64,000 nucleotides of DNA from Hoeflea sp. YIM 152468 (GCF_029210485.1 NZ_JARGET010000005.1:62001-126000), one strand, 5' to 3'; numbered from the stretch's first letter, positions 19,785-37,093 are shown. Notes: a model not told the origin generated them from the letters alone. Made by a program: numbers and translations.

Positions 19785-20488
19785 TATTCGGCTCCCTCAT
19801 TCGATACGGTGGCTGCTGCGCGAAGCGCTGCAGGGAGAGGCGCATCAGCCGGGATACCGGACTTGACGGCGTCACGAACGACAATCCAGGTGCCCTTGGA
19901 ACCCGGGACCGCGCCCTTGATAAGGATCAGGCCGCGATCGACATCGGTCGAGACAATTTCGAGATTCTGCGTGGTCACGCGGGTCTGACCCATGTGGCCG
20001 GCCATCTTCTTGCCCTTCCAGACCTTGCCCGGATCCTGGTTGGAACCGGTAGAGCCGTGCGAGCGGTGCGAGACCGAAACGCCGTGGGAAGCGTGCAGAC
20101 CGCCAAACCCGTGACGCTTCATGGCGCCGGCAAAGCCCTTACCCTGGGTGATGCCGGAAACATCGACCAACTGACCGGCAATGAAATGCTCAGCCGTGAT
20201 CTCGGAACCGATATCGATCAGGTTGTCCGCGCTTACACGAAACTCGACCAGCTTGGCCTTGGGTTCGACATTGGCAATGGCGAAGTTGCCGCGCATGGCC
20301 TTCGACGTATTTTTCACCTTGGCAACGCCAGCGCCGAGCTGAACAGCAGTGTAGCCGTTCTTCTCTTCTGTCCGCTGGGCCACAACCTGGCAGTTTTCCA
20401 TCCGCAGGACGGTTACGGGGACATGCTCGCCGGCGTCATTGTAGACCCGCGTCATTCCCAACTTTTGTGCAATCACACCTGAACGCAT
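19784..20488 (-). CDS. rplC: 50S ribosomal protein L3
   Basis: A 234-residue L3 from the ATG at 20486-20488 ([20 protein letters not shown]). Another 21 codons are open upstream without family similarity. The conserved [19 protein letters not shown] and [20 protein letters not shown] are present, including the Gln that PrmB methylates in other bacteria. L3 starts 50S assembly and reaches the peptidyl-transferase centre. It lies 78 bases after rpsJ. Confidence 0.98.
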   Translation of the reverse strand: MRSGVIAQKLGMTRVYNDAGEHVPVTVLRMENCQVVAQRTEEKNGYTAVQLGAGVAKVKNTSKAMRGNFAIANVEPKAKLVEFRVSADNLIDIGSEITAEHFIAGQLVDVSGITQGKGFAGAMKRHGFGGLHASHGVSVSHRSHGSTGSNQDPGKVWKGKKMAGHMGQTRVTTQNLEIVSTDVDRGLILIKGAVPGSKGTWIVVRDAVKSGIPADAPLPAALRAAATVSNEGAE

Positions 20489-20566
20489 CGGTTCATTCCT
20501 CTTGAGATGAGCCTGTCGGGGCGGAACCCCTTCATGCCTCGTTCCCTGCATTTAAGGCTTTGGGCC

Positions 20567-20875
20567 TTAAAGCTTGATTTCCACATCAACACCCGCGGCG
20601 AGATCCAGCTTCATAAGCGCATCTACCGTCTGGGGAGTCGGATCAACAATATCGAGCAGACGCTTGTGAGTGCGCATTTCGAACTGTTCGCGGCTCTTCT
20701 TGTCGATGTGCGGCGACCTGTTGACCGTAAATTTTTCGATCCGTGTCGGCAGCGGCACCGGGCCACGTACGCTTGCGCCGGTCCGTTTCGCCGTCGACAC
20801 GATTTCACGCGTGGAGGCATCAAGGATCCGGTGGTCAAACGCCTTGAGGCGGATGCGGATGTTCTGGCCGTTCAT
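20567..20875 (-). CDS. rpsJ: 30S ribosomal protein S10 (NusE)
   Basis: A 102-residue S10, normal length, with [20 protein letters not shown] and the loop [20 protein letters not shown] that binds NusB or the 30S head. As NusE it also links NusG to the ribosome. It is the first gene of the S10 block, 71 bases after tuf1. Confidence 0.98.
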   Translation of the reverse strand: MNGQNIRIRLKAFDHRILDASTREIVSTAKRTGASVRGPVPLPTRIEKFTVNRSPHIDKKSREQFEMRTHKRLLDIVDPTPQTVDALMKLDLAAGVDVEIKL

Positions 20876-20903
20876 TCGACTTGTCCTTGCTTGTGTGAGA
20901 ACC

Positions 20904-20930
20904 GCATGGTCCGGAACCTCCGGACCATGC
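20904..20930 (-). promoter_or_regulatory. Perfect 11-bp hairpin between tuf1 and rpsJ
   Basis: GCATGGTCCGG and CCGGACCATGC pair perfectly on the minus strand over a 5-base loop. It lies 16 bases after the tuf1 stop and 28 bases before rpsJ. No U-tract follows, so it is more likely an mRNA-stabilising, processing or leader structure than a strong terminator. Confidence 0.5.
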
Positions 20931-20946
20931 GCCCTAACCCAGTTTG

Positions 20947-22122
20947 TTATTCAATGATCGTTGCGACGATGCCGGCGCCGACGGTACGACCGCCTTCACG
21001 GATGGCGAAGCGCAGCTTTTCTTCCATCGCGATCGGCACGATGAGCGACACTTCCGCCGAAATGTTGTCGCCAGGCATGACCATCTCCGTGCCTTCCGGC
21101 AGCGTCACAATGCCCGTCACGTCGGTGGTGCGGAAATAGAACTGCGGACGGTAGTTGGTGAAGAACGGCGTGTGACGGCCACCCTCTTCCTTGGTCAGAA
21201 TATAGGCTTCCGCCGTGAACTTGGTGTGCGGCTTGACCGAACCCGGCTTGCACAGGATCTGGCCACGCTCGACGTCTTCACGGCCAACGCCGCGCAGCAG
21301 CGCGCCGATGTTGTCGCCGGCCTGGCCCTGATCGAGCAGCTTGCGGAACATTTCAACGCCGGTGCACACCGTCTTCTGGGTGTCACGGATGCCGACAATC
21401 TCGATTTCCTCGCCAACCTTGACAATGCCGCGCTCAACCCGGCCGGTGACAACCGTGCCGCGGCCCGAGATCGAGAACACGTCCTCGATCGGCATCAGGA
21501 ACGGCTGGTCGATCGGACGCTCTGGCGTCGGAATGTAATCGTCAACTGCAGCCATCAGCGCGCGGATCGCGTCCTCGCCCATGGCCTTGTCGCCATCGTT
21601 GAGCGCAACAAGCGCCGAGCCCTTGGTGATCGGAATGTCGTCGCCTGGGAAATCATAGGACGACAGCAGTTCGCGCACTTCCATCTCGACCAGCTCGAGC
21701 AGCTCTTCATCGTCAACCTGGTCGATCTTGTTCAAAAACACCACCAGCGAGGGAACGCCAACCTGGCGCGCCAGCAGAATGTGCTCGCGGGTCTGCGGCA
21801 TCGGGCCGTCGGCCGCCGAGACAACCAGGATCGCGCCGTCCATCTGTGCAGCGCCGGTGATCATGTTCTTGACATAGTCGGCGTGGCCCGGACAGTCGAC
21901 GTGGGCATAGTGGCGGTTCTCGGTCTCATACTCGACATGGGTGGTCGAAATGGTGATGCCGCGCGACTTCTCTTCCGGCGCCGCATCAATCTGGTCATAG
22001 GCCTTGAAATCACCAAAATACTTGGTGATCGCAGCCGTCAGCGATGTCTTGCCGTGGTCAACGTGACCAATCGTGCCGATGTTAACGTGCGGCTTATTGC
22101 GCTCGAACTTACCCTTTGCCAT
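20947..22122 (-). CDS. tufA: Elongation factor Tu, copy 1 (str operon)
   Basis: A 391-residue EF-Tu. G1 is GHVDHGKT at residues 19-26, G3 is in [13 protein letters not shown] and G4 is NKIDQVDD. Domain II has [19 protein letters not shown] and domain III ends [10 protein letters not shown]. It delivers aminoacyl-tRNA to the ribosome. It follows fusA after 101 bases in the str operon. The protein is identical to the copy at 41127-42302, and the DNA appears identical apart from the last sense codon (GAA here, GAG there). Confidence 0.99.
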   Translation of the reverse strand: MAKGKFERNKPHVNIGTIGHVDHGKTSLTAAITKYFGDFKAYDQIDAAPEEKSRGITISTTHVEYETENRHYAHVDCPGHADYVKNMITGAAQMDGAILVVSAADGPMPQTREHILLARQVGVPSLVVFLNKIDQVDDEELLELVEMEVRELLSSYDFPGDDIPITKGSALVALNDGDKAMGEDAIRALMAAVDDYIPTPERPIDQPFLMPIEDVFSISGRGTVVTGRVERGIVKVGEEIEIVGIRDTQKTVCTGVEMFRKLLDQGQAGDNIGALLRGVGREDVERGQILCKPGSVKPHTKFTAEAYILTKEEGGRHTPFFTNYRPQFYFRTTDVTGIVTLPEGTEMVMPGDNISAEVSLIVPIAMEEKLRFAIREGGRTVGAGIVATIIE

Positions 22123-22223
22123 CTTCGGCTCTCCATTCTCATTCAGCCCGTCACGGGCAAATTACAGTTTTGGTATCCGGGCCGGGCCTGCGCTCTGGAG
22201 CGCGAGCCCGGCTATCCGGAAAA

Positions 22224-24314
<2,091 letters not shown>

Positions 24315-24344
24315 CTTGGATGCCTTTCGATATTTGTTCGCTGA

Positions 24345-24815
24345 TTACCAGCGGTAATGCGAAAATGCGCGGTTGGCGTCGGCCATCTTGTGGGTATCTT
24401 CCCGCTTCTTGACCGCGCTGCCGCGATTGTTGGCCGCATCCATGAGTTCGCCCGAAAGGCGCTCGACCATGGTGGTTTCGTTCCGCTTGCGCGCGGCGGC
24501 AATCAGCCAGCGAATGGCCAGAGCCTGACGGCGCTCGGGGCGGACATCGACCGGAACCTGATAGGTTGCGCCACCGACACGGCGGGAGCGGACTTCCACG
24601 TGCGGAGCAACATTTTCAAGCGCCTGGTGAAACTGGGGAACCGGCTCCGACTTGGAACGGGCCTCCACCTGGTCCAGCGCTCCGTAAACAATCTGCTCGG
24701 CAACTGATTTCTTGCCGTGCATCATAATGGCGTTCATGAATTTGGACAGGACCAAGTCGCCGAATTTCGGATCCGGGTTGATCTCACGCTTCTCTGCACT
24801 ATGACGTCGTGACAT
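24345..24815 (-). CDS. rpsG: 30S ribosomal protein S7
   Basis: A 156-residue S7 that starts [20 protein letters not shown] and contains [20 protein letters not shown] and [21 protein letters not shown]7 nucleates the 30S head and, in E. coli, represses the str operon. It lies 67 bases after rpsL. Confidence 0.99.
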   Translation of the reverse strand: MSRRHSAEKREINPDPKFGDLVLSKFMNAIMMHGKKSVAEQIVYGALDQVEARSKSEPVPQFHQALENVAPHVEVRSRRVGGATYQVPVDVRPERRQALAIRWLIAAARKRNETTMVERLSGELMDAANNRGSAVKKREDTHKMADANRAFSHYRW

Positions 24816-24882
24816 ACTTTTCGTCTTTCAACTGAAGGGTCGAAGCGACCAGCCGCACCTTGCGCGCGACCAGCCGACACAA

Positions 24883-25254
24883 TTACTTCGGACGCTTGGC
24901 GCCGTATTTCGAGCGGCGCTGCTTGCGGTTCTTGACGCCCTGGGTATCGAGAACGCCACGGACGATGTGGTACCGCACGCCGGGCAAGTCCTTGACGCGA
25001 CCGCCGCGGATCATGACCACGGAGTGCTCCTGAAGGTTATGACCTTCACCCGGAATATATCCGATCACTTCGAAGCCGTTGGTCAAACGGATCTTTGCGA
25101 CCTTACGAAGCGCCGAGTTCGGCTTCTTCGGGGTCGTGGTGTACACGCGGGTGCAAACACCGCGCTTTTGCGGATTCTGCTCCAGCGCAGGAACCTTGTT
25201 GCGCTTGACCGGCGCCTGGCGCGGCTTGCGGATCAGCTGGTTTACAGTTGGCAT
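24883..25254 (-). CDS. rpsL: 30S ribosomal protein S12
   Basis: A 123-residue S12. The decoding-site residues associated with streptomycin response are wild type: Lys43 in [18 protein letters not shown] and Lys88 in [16 protein letters not shown]12 monitors codon-anticodon pairing. It is the first gene of the long minus-strand superoperon that runs through fusA, tuf1 and the S10, spc and alpha blocks. Confidence 0.99.
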   Translation of the reverse strand: MPTVNQLIRKPRQAPVKRNKVPALEQNPQKRGVCTRVYTTTPKKPNSALRKVAKIRLTNGFEVIGYIPGEGHNLQEHSVVMIRGGRVKDLPGVRYHIVRGVLDTQGVKNRKQRRSKYGAKRPK

Positions 25255-25724
25255 GTAACCATCCCTTTAGAACTCATGTTTCGCCCTCTCAGGCACCTAG
25301 CCCGCAAACCGCAAGCGCAAAACAGGGACCGATCCAGCTCCGCCGGAAGGCCCAGTAAAGCAGAGGACACAAATTACGGTGTCATGCGTGCAGCATTGTC
25401 GGTTCACAGTGCAGTCAGAAACCTTGTTTGAGGCAACTTTCAGGACGTGTCGTCCCGAAGAAAAGCGCCTCACATCGGTCTCGGTGGCTGCTAACTACTG
25501 ATTTCCCTGCAAGTCGTCAAGACCAAGGGTAAAATAAACGCATCTGATCGGGCACATGGCCCTGATCAGCCATCCGGCGACGGATTGTTGCGCCATCCGT
25601 CGCCTCTGCGGTGTTTAATGTCCCGCCGCAACTGGCCGCACGGCTCAGAGCCAGGCCGACGGCAGAATCACGTGCTTGTTCAATCCCGCGGCTTGCTGGT
25701 TGATCCGCACAACGGGCGCCAGAA
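25255..25724. other. Leader and promoter region upstream of rpsL
   Basis: This 470-base region lies between rpsL and the convergently placed end of the GlsB-like gene, and no gene is evident. It must hold the str-operon promoter; a candidate is listed separately. A GGCGACGGAT/ATCCGTCGCC hairpin (25576-25604, perfect 10-bp stem, no U-tract) lies nearer the GlsB stop and may end that transcript. Confidence 0.5.
25492..25520 (-). promoter_or_regulatory. Candidate promoter for the str-S10-spc-alpha superoperon
   Basis: On the minus strand TTGACG (25515-25520) is followed after 17 bases by TAGTTA (25492-25497). The -35 box fits the alphaproteobacterial housekeeping consensus well, the -10 poorly. 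It would give a leader of about 230 bases before rpsL. Confidence 0.3.
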
Positions 25725-25979
25725 TCAGGCTCTTCGCACAAGCCCGACAAGAAACAGCAAAATCACGGCGCCAATGGTGGCATGAATGATCGATGCGAGG
25801 ATGCCGCCACCGATGGAAACCCCGATCATCGGCAGGACCAGCCCGGCGACAAAAGCGCCGACGATGCCGACAACAATGTTGCCGATCAATCCGAAGCCGA
25901 AGCCCTTCATGATCACGCCTGCCAGCCACCCCGCTACCGCACCAATGAGCAGGAAAATGATAAGACCCTGAATACCCAT
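25725..25979 (-). CDS. GlsB/YeaQ/YmgE family stress-response membrane protein
   Basis: An 84-residue, glycine-rich membrane protein with three hydrophobic segments: LIIFLLIGAVAGWLAGVIM, then FGLIGNIVVGIVGAFVAGLV, then the C-terminal ILASIIHATIGAVILLFLVG. The GWLAG and GNIVVGIVGA patterns define the family once called transglycosylase-associated proteins. Members often respond to stress but their biochemical role is unknown. It stands alone on the minus strand beside two unrelated plus-strand small genes, between the str operon and rpoC. Confidence 0.9.
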   Translation of the reverse strand: MGIQGLIIFLLIGAVAGWLAGVIMKGFGFGLIGNIVVGIVGAFVAGLVLPMIGVSIGGGILASIIHATIGAVILLFLVGLVRRA

Positions 25980-26272
25980 GATAGCTACTCCCCTTCCCTT
26001 GTCATATTGCTCCCACAGAGGCGCTCAGTACAGATCGAAAGAGATTGCGTCTCAAGAACCAGTCACATCGGTTCCCGCCGCCGCGCCCCGTCAACTGGAG
26101 CAAACCAGAAAGACTGCCGAACCGCAAGCTCAACCTTGAGGGAGCATGGCGTGCTCCGCCTGGCTGCATGCCCGTGACCGGCATGATCGGTTGATAGAAT
26201 CAGAGCCCGCGTTGCGTTCTGCGTTGCGACATGGGAAACAGCCGCTGAACCTCACGCCGGAAAGGACGACCG

Positions 26273-26569
26273 ATGAACTCAGACAATGACAACGGACGTG
26301 TCGACGGGGAATCGCCAGCCGTCTTCATTATCATCGGCCAGGTCAGCCTGGAAAAAGACGGTGACAAGCGTCCGCTCCACGTCATGCTGACAGCACCTGA
26401 CGAAGACACCGCCGTGCGGCTGTGCCTCGACGCCTTGACGGCAAAGGGATTTGCGGAGGCGGATCTCGACCAGATCGGGTTGATGAGCGAAATGCCGGAC
26501 GAAGAACCGCACGCGTCCGCCTATCAGGGCGCTCTTGAGGGCGAAGTCGCAATCATTGCCTTCGAGTGA
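26273..26569 (+). CDS. Small acidic protein of unknown function
   Basis: A 98-residue soluble acidic protein. The start at 26273 is supported by GGAAAGGA 7 bases upstream. A compact alpha/beta fold is suggested by VFIIIGQVSLEKDGDKRPLH (strand-turn-strand), a helix TAVRLCLDALTAKGFAEADL and a final strand EVAIIAFE. I recognise no characterised family and assign no function. No signal peptide or membrane segment is present. It faces away from the GlsB-like gene and lies about 210 bases before the DUF302 gene, with which it may or may not be cotranscribed. Confidence 0.7.
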   Translation: MNSDNDNGRVDGESPAVFIIIGQVSLEKDGDKRPLHVMLTAPDEDTAVRLCLDALTAKGFAEADLDQIGLMSEMPDEEPHASAYQGALEGEVAIIAFE

Positions 26570-26780
26570 ACACGGCCTTCGGCTGAATTGGTGCCGCCTG
26601 ATCAGGCAGGTCGTTTCCGGCAGAGGCCTCAACCGGATGGTCGCGGCTTTGGGCGCACTCGCGGGCTACCAGGCCGGCACCGGGCGGGGCAGAGCCGCAT
26701 GGAGCCCGGGACCGCATGGAACCCGGAATGGCTTCAGTCGTTGACATCGCGAGATGCAACCACCGGGAGACCGCAAACCT

Positions 26781-27245
26781 ATGAAACTGTCCAGAACACT
26801 GAGTGCCGCACTCGCTGCGGCCGCATTTTTGACCGCAACCAGCGTCACGGCCCGGGCCGATGACGGCTGGATCGTCAAGACCAGCACCGCTTCGGTGGAG
26901 CAAACCGCCGACAGGCTGGTGGCGGCGGTGGAGAAGGCCGGAGCCACGGTCTTCGCCCGTGTTGACCACGCCGCCGGCGCCCGGCGTCTTGATGCCGAAT
27001 TGGCCGGGATGACACTGGTGATGTTCGGCAATCCGAAAATCGGGACACCGATCCTGCAGGCTGCTCCCCGCACCGGCCTCGATCTGCCAAACCGGGTGCT
27101 GATCTGGGATGACCAAGGTGAGACGCGCATCGGCTATCTCGATCCGGCCGAACTCAAGCAGCGGTACGATGTTGAAGGCGCGGACCAGGCGTTCGACACC
27201 ATGGCCGGAGCGCTTGGCAAACTGACCGATGCGGCGTCGCAGTAA
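26781..27245 (+). CDS. Secreted DUF302-domain protein
   Basis: A 154-residue protein from the ATG at 26781 (MKLSRTLSAALAAAAFLTA), which starts a clear signal peptide ending near ARA-DDG. The mature part is a DUF302 domain: IVKTSTASVEQTADRLVAAV, FARVDHAAGAR, then LVMFGNPKIGTPILQAAPRT and GLDLPNRVLIWDD, which is the family pattern. The role of DUF302 proteins is unknown; some lie near thiol or metal stress genes. Nine codons upstream are open with no good ribosome site. It converges with rpoC across a shared terminator. Confidence 0.9.
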   Translation: MKLSRTLSAALAAAAFLTATSVTARADDGWIVKTSTASVEQTADRLVAAVEKAGATVFARVDHAAGARRLDAELAGMTLVMFGNPKIGTPILQAAPRTGLDLPNRVLIWDDQGETRIGYLDPAELKQRYDVEGADQAFDTMAGALGKLTDAASQ

Positions 27246-27274
27246 CGCCGTCCCCTCCAGACCCGCAACGAAAA

Positions 27275-27296
27275 AGGCCGCCTCGAAAGGCGGCCT
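27275..27296 (-). terminator. Terminator after rpoC, possibly bidirectional
   Basis: AGGCCGCC and GGCGGCCT form an 8-bp perfect stem with a 6-base loop, and on the minus strand TTTTTCG follows directly. It lies 26 bases past the rpoC stop and so ends the rplKAJL-rpoBC transcript. On the plus strand it also follows the DUF302 gene by 29 bases, with a weaker tail (GATTCTG). Confidence 0.85.
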
Positions 27297-27321
27297 GATT
27301 CTGTAGTCTCACGCTTTCCGT

Positions 27322-31530
<4,209 letters not shown>

Positions 31531-31714
31531 GCCTGTCTCCTTTAAGGGCTGTTCGCCCTTGGCTTGCGACGGCGCCGGCGCCGGCTGACCCCCGGCAACA
31601 GACCATCGCCTGAAATTCGTGTTCACCGCGCCAATCGCGGAAGCATCTCCTGCCCGCAACCGGCGGGAAGGATGATGGCGCGAGGAACTTCAAGTCCCCC
31701 GCGCCTTCCAGGCT

Positions 31715-34700
31715 CTATTCAGCCGCGTCCGTCAACTGGTCATGATCGGTGACCGCATCGATCTTGTTGGCTTCCAGTTCGACGTTGAGGCCAAGTGAAC
31801 GCATTTCCTTGACAAGCACGTTGAAGCTCTCCGGAATACCGGCCTCGAAGGTGTCGTCTCCACGCACGATGGCTTCGTACACCTTGGTACGGCCGGCCAC
31901 GTCGTCCGACTTGACCGTCAGCATTTCCTGCAGGGTGTAGGCAGCGCCATAGGCTTCCAGCGCCCAGACCTCCATTTCCCCGAAACGCTGACCGCCAAAC
32001 TGCGCCTTACCGCCCAGCGGCTGCTGGGTGACCAGCGAGTACGGACCGATGGACCGGGCATGGATCTTGTCATCGACCAGGTGGTTGAGCTTGAGCATAT
32101 AGATATAGCCCACGGTCACCGGCCGGTCGAAGGTTTCGCCGGTCCGCCCGTCATAGAGCGTCGACTGACCCGAGACATCAAGACCTGCCTGTTCAAGCAT
32201 GATGTTGATGTCGGCCTCGACCGCGCCATCAAACACCGGTGTGGCGATCGACACGCCACGGCGTGTCTGCTCGGCCAGCAGGACGATCGAAGGATCATCG
32301 TACTGCTTGATCGGCTCGCCCTTCGGGCCTGTTCCGATGACGCTGTCGATGGTGTCCCGCAAAGGCTGAATATCGGCCCCGGCATTGTAGGCGTCCAGCA
32401 TCGCACCGATCTTCTTGCCCATACCGGCGCAAGCCCACCCGAGGTGGGTTTCAAGGATCTGGCCGACGTTCATGCGCGACGGCACGCCCAACGGGTTAAG
32501 CACGATGTCGACATGGGTTCCGTCTTCAAGGAACGGCATGTCTTCGCACGGCAGGATGCGGGAAACCACACCCTTGTTGCCGTGACGGCCGGCCATCTTG
32601 TCGCCCGGCTGGATCTTGCGCTTCACAGCGACAAAAACCTTGACCATCTTCATCACGCCAGGCGGCAGTTCGTCGCCGCGCTGAACCTTTTCGACCTTGT
32701 CCATGAAGCGGCTTTCGAGCAACTTCTTGGAATCGTCGTACTGGCCACGCAGCGCTTCAATTTCGCCCTGCAGCTTTTCGTCCTCGACAGCGAACATCCA
32801 CCACTGCGAACGCGGATAGTCCCCAATCGTGTCGGCGCTGACTTCGGAGCCCTTCTTGAAGCCCTTCGGCCCGGCGATCGCGACCTTGCCGGCGATCATG
32901 TCCGACAGGCGGCCATAGACGTTCCGGTCCAGAATAGCCTGCTCGTCGTCGCGGTCCTTGGCCAAGCGCTCGATTTCCTCGCGCTCGATGGCCATGGCGC
33001 GTTCGTCCTTTTCAACGCCGTGGCGGTTGAAAACGCGAACTTCCACGATCGTGCCATAGGTTCCCGGCGGCATCCGCATCGACGTATCGCGGACATCGGA
33101 GGCCTTTTCACCGAAGATGGCGCGCAGAAGCTTTTCTTCCGGCGTCATCGGGCTTTCACCCTTTGGCGTGATCTTGCCGACGAGGATATCGCCAGGCGCA
33201 ACTTCGGCACCAATATAGACGATGCCGGCCTCATCGAGGTTTCTCAGCGCTTCTTCCGAAACGTTGGGAATATCCCGGGTGATTTCCTCAGGCCCGAGCT
33301 TGGTGTCACGCGCCATCACTTCGAACTCGTCGATGTGAATGGAGGTGAACACGTCGTCGGAAACGATGCGCTCGGACAGAAGGATCGAGTCTTCGTAGTT
33401 GTAGCCGTTCCAGGGCATGAACGCGACGAGCACGTTGCGGCCAAGTGCCAGATCGCCGAGATCGGTCGATGGACCATCGGCAATGATGTCACCCTTGTTC
33501 AACACGTCACCCACGGTGACCAGCGGACGCTGGTTGATGCAGGTGTTCTGGTTGGACCGCTGGAACTTCTGCAGCCGGTAGATATCAACGCCGGACTGCG
33601 AGGCGTCCATATCCTCGGTGGCGCGGATCACGATACGGGTCGCATCGACCTGGTCGACAACACCGCCGCGGCGCGCCGCGATGGCAGCACCGGAATCACG
33701 GGCCACAACCGGTTCCATGCCGGTGCCGACAAACGGAGCCTCGGCGCGAACCAGCGGAACCGCCTGACGCTGCATGTTCGATCCCATCAATGCGCGGTTG
33801 GCGTCATCGTTTTCAAGGAACGGAATCAAGGCAGCGGCCACAGACACCAGCTGGCGCGGTGACACGTCCATCAGATCGATGTTTTCGCGTGGCGTCATCA
33901 TCACGTCGCCGGAATGGCGGCAGACGACAAATTCATCGACCAGATGTCCCTCGGGGCTGAGCTCCGCATTGGCCTGCGCCACGAAGTACTTCGCTTCTTC
34001 CATCGCCGACAGATAGATCACTTCCTTGGTGACCGCGCCGTCCTTGATCTTGCGATAGGGGCTTTCGATGAAGCCATACTTGTTGACGCGCGCAAATGTG
34101 GCGAGCGAGTTGATCAGACCGATGTTCGGGCCTTCCGGCGTTTCAATCGGGCAGATGCGGCCATAATGGGTCGGATGCACGTCACGGACTTCAAAGCCCG
34201 CGCGCTCGCGGGTGAGACCGCCCGGTCCAAGCGCGGAAAGACGGCGCTTGTGGGTGATCTCGGAGAGCGGATTGACCTGGTCCATGAACTGCGACAACTG
34301 CGAGGACCCGAAGAACTCACGCACCGCGGCGGCAGCCGGCTTGGCGTTGATCAGATCCTGCGGCATCACCGTGTCGATCTCGATGGATGACATGCGCTCC
34401 TTGATGGCGCGCTCCATCCGCAGCAGGCCGAGGCGATACTGATTTTCCATCAGTTCGCCGACCGAGCGCACCCGACGGTTGCCGAGGTTGTCGATGTCGT
34501 CGATTTCGCCCTTGCCATCGCGCAGCGAAACCAGTGTGCTGACCACAGCGACGATGTCTTCCTTGCGCAACACGCGCACCGTGTCTTCGGCATCCAGGTC
34601 GAGGCGCATGTTCATCTTGACCCGACCGACGGCCGACAGGTCGTAGCGTTCGGAATCAAAAAACAGCGAATTGAACATGGCTTCGGCTGTTTCGATGGTC

Positions 34701-35887
34701 GGCGGCTCACCGGGGCGCATGACGCGGTAGATATCGAACAAGGCTTCCTGACGGGTCGAATTCTTGTCAACGGCCAGGGTATTGCGAATATAGGCGCCGA
34801 CATTGATGTGGTCGATGTCGAGCACCTTGATGTCGTCATAGCCGGCTTCAATCAGATCAATCAGATTGCCCTTGCGCTCGCCGGTCTTGGCGTCGACAGT
34901 GACTTCCAGCTCGTCTCCGGCCTCGAGATAGACTTCGCCGGTCTCGGGATTGACAATGTCTTCAGCCAGATAGGAGCCAACCAGATCTTCGTCGGTCGCC
35001 TTGATCGACTTGAGACCCTTATCCGCCAACTGCTTGAGCAGACGCGGCGTCAGCTTCTTGCCTGATTCGACAACGACCTCGCCGGTGTCGGCGTCAATTA
35101 TGTCGGTCATTGCCTTCTGACCCTTGAGGGTCTCGGGCCGGAACGGAATCCGCCAGGTTTCGCCATCACGCTCGTAGACCGAATGGGTGTAGAACGTCGA
35201 CAGGATTTCCTCGGGATCCATGCCCAGCGCCAAAAGCAGCGACGATGCCGGAATCTTGCGCCGGCGGTCGATACGGGCGTGAACAATGTCCTTGGCATCA
35301 AATTCGATATCAAGCCAGGAACCACGGTAAGGAATCACGCGCGAAGCAAACAGCAGTTTGCCGGACGAATGGCTCTTGCCCTTGTCGTGATCGAAGAACA
35401 CGCCTGGCGACCGGTGCATCTGGGACACGATGACCCGCTCGGTGCCGTTGACGATGAAGGTACCATTGTCCGTCATGAGCGGCATGTCGCCCATATAGAC
35501 ATTCTGTTCCTTGATATCCTTGACCGATTTCGCGCCGGTATCCTCGTCGATATCGAACACGATCAGACGCAGTGTCACCTTGAGCGGCGCAGCATAGGTC
35601 AAATCGCGCTGGCGGCATTCCTCGGTGTCGAATTTGGGGTTTTCGAACTCGTAGGACACGAATTCCAGCATGGCGCTGCCCGAGAAATCCGAAATCGGGA
35701 AAACCGATTTGAAAACCGCTTGCAGTCCTTCGTCAGACCGGCCGCCGAGCGGCTCGTCCACCATAAGGAACTGGTCGTAGGATGCCTTTTGAACCTCGAT
35801 GAGGTTCGGCATCTCCGCCACTTCCGGGATTTTTCCGAAGAACTTGCGTACGCGCCTGCGACCGTTGAAGGAAAGGGTCTGAGCCAT
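31715..35887 (-). CDS. rpoB: DNA-directed RNA polymerase subunit beta
   Basis: A 1390-residue beta subunit beginning [20 protein letters not shown]. The rifampicin-binding cluster reads [20 protein letters not shown] followed by [20 protein letters not shown], with no obvious resistance substitution. The catalytic Lys/His block [19 protein letters not shown] and the C-terminal clamp segment ending in [20 protein letters not shown] are present. Length is slightly above the E. coli protein, as usual in rhizobia. A strong hairpin lies upstream of it, between rplL and rpoB. Confidence 0.99.
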   Translation of the reverse strand: MAQTLSFNGRRRVRKFFGKIPEVAEMPNLIEVQKASYDQFLMVDEPLGGRSDEGLQAVFKSVFPISDFSGSAMLEFVSYEFENPKFDTEECRQRDLTYAAPLKVTLRLIVFDIDEDTGAKSVKDIKEQNVYMGDMPLMTDNGTFIVNGTERVIVSQMHRSPGVFFDHDKGKSHSSGKLLFASRVIPYRGSWLDIEFDAKDIVHARIDRRRKIPASSLLLALGMDPEEILSTFYTHSVYERDGETWRIPFRPETLKGQKAMTDIIDADTGEVVVESGKKLTPRLLKQLADKGLKSIKATDEDLVGSYLAEDIVNPETGEVYLEAGDELEVTVDAKTGERKGNLIDLIEAGYDDIKVLDIDHINVGAYIRNTLAVDKNSTRQEALFDIYRVMRPGEPPTIETAEAMFNSLFFDSERYDLSAVGRVKMNMRLDLDAEDTVRVLRKEDIVAVVSTLVSLRDGKGEIDDIDNLGNRRVRSVGELMENQYRLGLLRMERAIKERMSSIEIDTVMPQDLINAKPAAAAVREFFGSSQLSQFMDQVNPLSEITHKRRLSALGPGGLTRERAGFEVRDVHPTHYGRICPIETPEGPNIGLINSLATFARVNKYGFIESPYRKIKDGAVTKEVIYLSAMEEAKYFVAQANAELSPEGHLVDEFVVCRHSGDVMMTPRENIDLMDVSPRQLVSVAAALIPFLENDDANRALMGSNMQRQAVPLVRAEAPFVGTGMEPVVARDSGAAIAARRGGVVDQVDATRIVIRATEDMDASQSGVDIYRLQKFQRSNQNTCINQRPLVTVGDVLNKGDIIADGPSTDLGDLALGRNVLVAFMPWNGYNYEDSILLSERIVSDDVFTSIHIDEFEVMARDTKLGPEEITRDIPNVSEEALRNLDEAGIVYIGAEVAPGDILVGKITPKGESPMTPEEKLLRAIFGEKASDVRDTSMRMPPGTYGTIVEVRVFNRHGVEKDERAMAIEREEIERLAKDRDDEQAILDRNVYGRLSDMIAGKVAIAGPKGFKKGSEVSADTIGDYPRSQWWMFAVEDEKLQGEIEALRGQYDDSKKLLESRFMDKVEKVQRGDELPPGVMKMVKVFVAVKRKIQPGDKMAGRHGNKGVVSRILPCEDMPFLEDGTHVDIVLNPLGVPSRMNVGQILETHLGWACAGMGKKIGAMLDAYNAGADIQPLRDTIDSVIGTGPKGEPIKQYDDPSIVLLAEQTRRGVSIATPVFDGAVEADINIMLEQAGLDVSGQSTLYDGRTGETFDRPVTVGYIYMLKLNHLVDDKIHARSIGPYSLVTQQPLGGKAQFGGQRFGEMEVWALEAYGAAYTLQEMLTVKSDDVAGRTKVYEAIVRGDDTFEAGIPESFNVLVKEMRSLGLNVELEANKIDAVTDHDQLTDAAE

Positions 35888-36050
35888 CGTCGCTCCTTGT
35901 CAATTTGCATCCGGGCCTGCAACAGACGATCGCCGCTGGCCAAGCGACTCCGTCATATAAATGAATTCATTCAATCTCGTCTCATTTCCCAGAGCAGCGT
36001 GGCCGGAGTGCCTTGCAGTCTGGTTCAAGACTATCCTTTTGAAGAACCCA

Positions 36051-36084
36051 TTACCCAAAAGCCGTTTGACGGGCTTTTGGGTAA
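36051..36084 (-). terminator. Strong hairpin between rplL and rpoB (attenuator or processing site)
   Basis: TTACCCAAAAGCC and GGCTTTTGGGTAA pair perfectly over 13 bp on the minus strand with an 8-base loop. It lies 62 bases past the rplL stop and 164 bases before rpoB. No clean U-tract follows, so partial termination or RNase III-type processing, both known at this junction in E. coli, are alternatives. Confidence 0.6.
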
Positions 36085-36145
36085 TCCGTTCGTCGCCAGA
36101 AACATCCGGGGGCAAGGCAACCCCGCCCCCGGACGCAATTTCGTC

Positions 36146-36517
36146 TTACTTGACGGTGACCTTGGCGCCAGCGTCTTCAAGCTTCTTCTTGATGTCGTCA
36201 GCTTCACCCTTGGAAACGGCTTCCTTGACTGCCTTTGGCGCAGCTTCCACCAGATCCTTGGCTTCTTTGAGGCCGAGACCGGTGATGGCGCGGACTTCCT
36301 TGATGACGTTGATCTTGTTCGCGCCGGCTTCGGCGAGAATGACGTCAAATTCAGTCTGCTCTTCAGCAGCTTCGGCCGGAGCAGCAGCAGCGGCAGCGGC
36401 AGCAACCGGTGCAGCGGCGGACACGCCCCAGGTTTCTTCAAGCATCTTCGAAAGCTCTGCAGCTTCCATGACGGTCAGGGCGGAAAGTTGTTCCACGATT
36501 TTGGCGAGATCAGCCAT
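36146..36517 (-). CDS. rplL: 50S ribosomal protein L7/L12
   Basis: A 123-residue L7/L12. I chose the ATG at 36515-36517 ([19 protein letters not shown]) because AAGGA lies 8 bases before it; an ATG two codons upstream is only 2 bases from that site. The N-terminal dimerisation helices are joined by an alanine-rich hinge ([19 protein letters not shown]) to the factor-binding C-terminal domain with [20 protein letters not shown]. Several copies form the ribosomal stalk that recruits translational GTPases. It lies 57 bases after rplJ. Confidence 0.98.
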   Translation of the reverse strand: MADLAKIVEQLSALTVMEAAELSKMLEETWGVSAAAPVAAAAAAAAPAEAAEEQTEFDVILAEAGANKINVIKEVRAITGLGLKEAKDLVEAAPKAVKEAVSKGEADDIKKKLEDAGAKVTVK

Positions 36518-36574
36518 TTTCATATTCCTTGTATTCGGTTCGAACCGGTTTTGACTAGTTATGCGAAGGTCTGC

Positions 36575-37093
36575 CTATGCAGCCTCGTCCTTGCGGGCAT
36601 ATGCGCCGATGACACGCGCGACGGAACCCGCCGGTGCGTTGACGATCTGGGCAATGCGCGTTGCCGGCGTGGTAATCATACCGACCAGCTTGGCGCGCAG
36701 CTCGTCGAGCGATGGGAGCGTGGCCAAAGCCTTGACCCCGTCGGCGTCGAGCATTGTTGACCCCATCGCGCCACCAAGGATGACCAGCTTGTCGCTGACC
36801 TTGGTGAACTCGATGGCGACTTTTGGAGCAGTCACCGGATCATCGCTATAGGCGATGAGCGTCTGACCGGAGAAGAGGTCTGTGACCGCTTCGGACTCCG
36901 TGCCCTGAAGAGCGATTTTGGCAAGGCGGTTCTTCGCAACCTTGACGGTGCCGCCGGCTGTGCGCATGCGCGACCGAAGGTCGGTCATTTGCGCAACCGT
37001 CAGACCGGCGTAGTGGGCTACGACAACCGAACCTGCGTTCTTGAAAACGCCGTTCAGTTCCGCGACGAATTCGCGTTTTTCCGCTCTATCCAC
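36575..37093 (-). CDS. rplJ: 50S ribosomal protein L10, GTG start
   Basis: A 172-residue L10 whose start is a GTG at 37091-37093 (reads [20 protein letters not shown]); GGAG lies 8 bases upstream and homologues begin at this point. The frame is open 59 codons further without similarity. Conserved blocks are [19 protein letters not shown] and [21 protein letters not shown]10 anchors L7/L12 and in many bacteria represses its own operon through a leader RNA. The 334-base upstream gap fits such a leader. Confidence 0.97.
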   Translation of the reverse strand: MDRAEKREFVAELNGVFKNAGSVVVAHYAGLTVAQMTDLRSRMRTAGGTVKVAKNRLAKIALQGTESEAVTDLFSGQTLIAYSDDPVTAPKVAIEFTKVSDKLVILGGAMGSTMLDADGVKALATLPSLDELRAKLVGMITTPATRIAQIVNAPAGSVARVIGAYARKDEAA

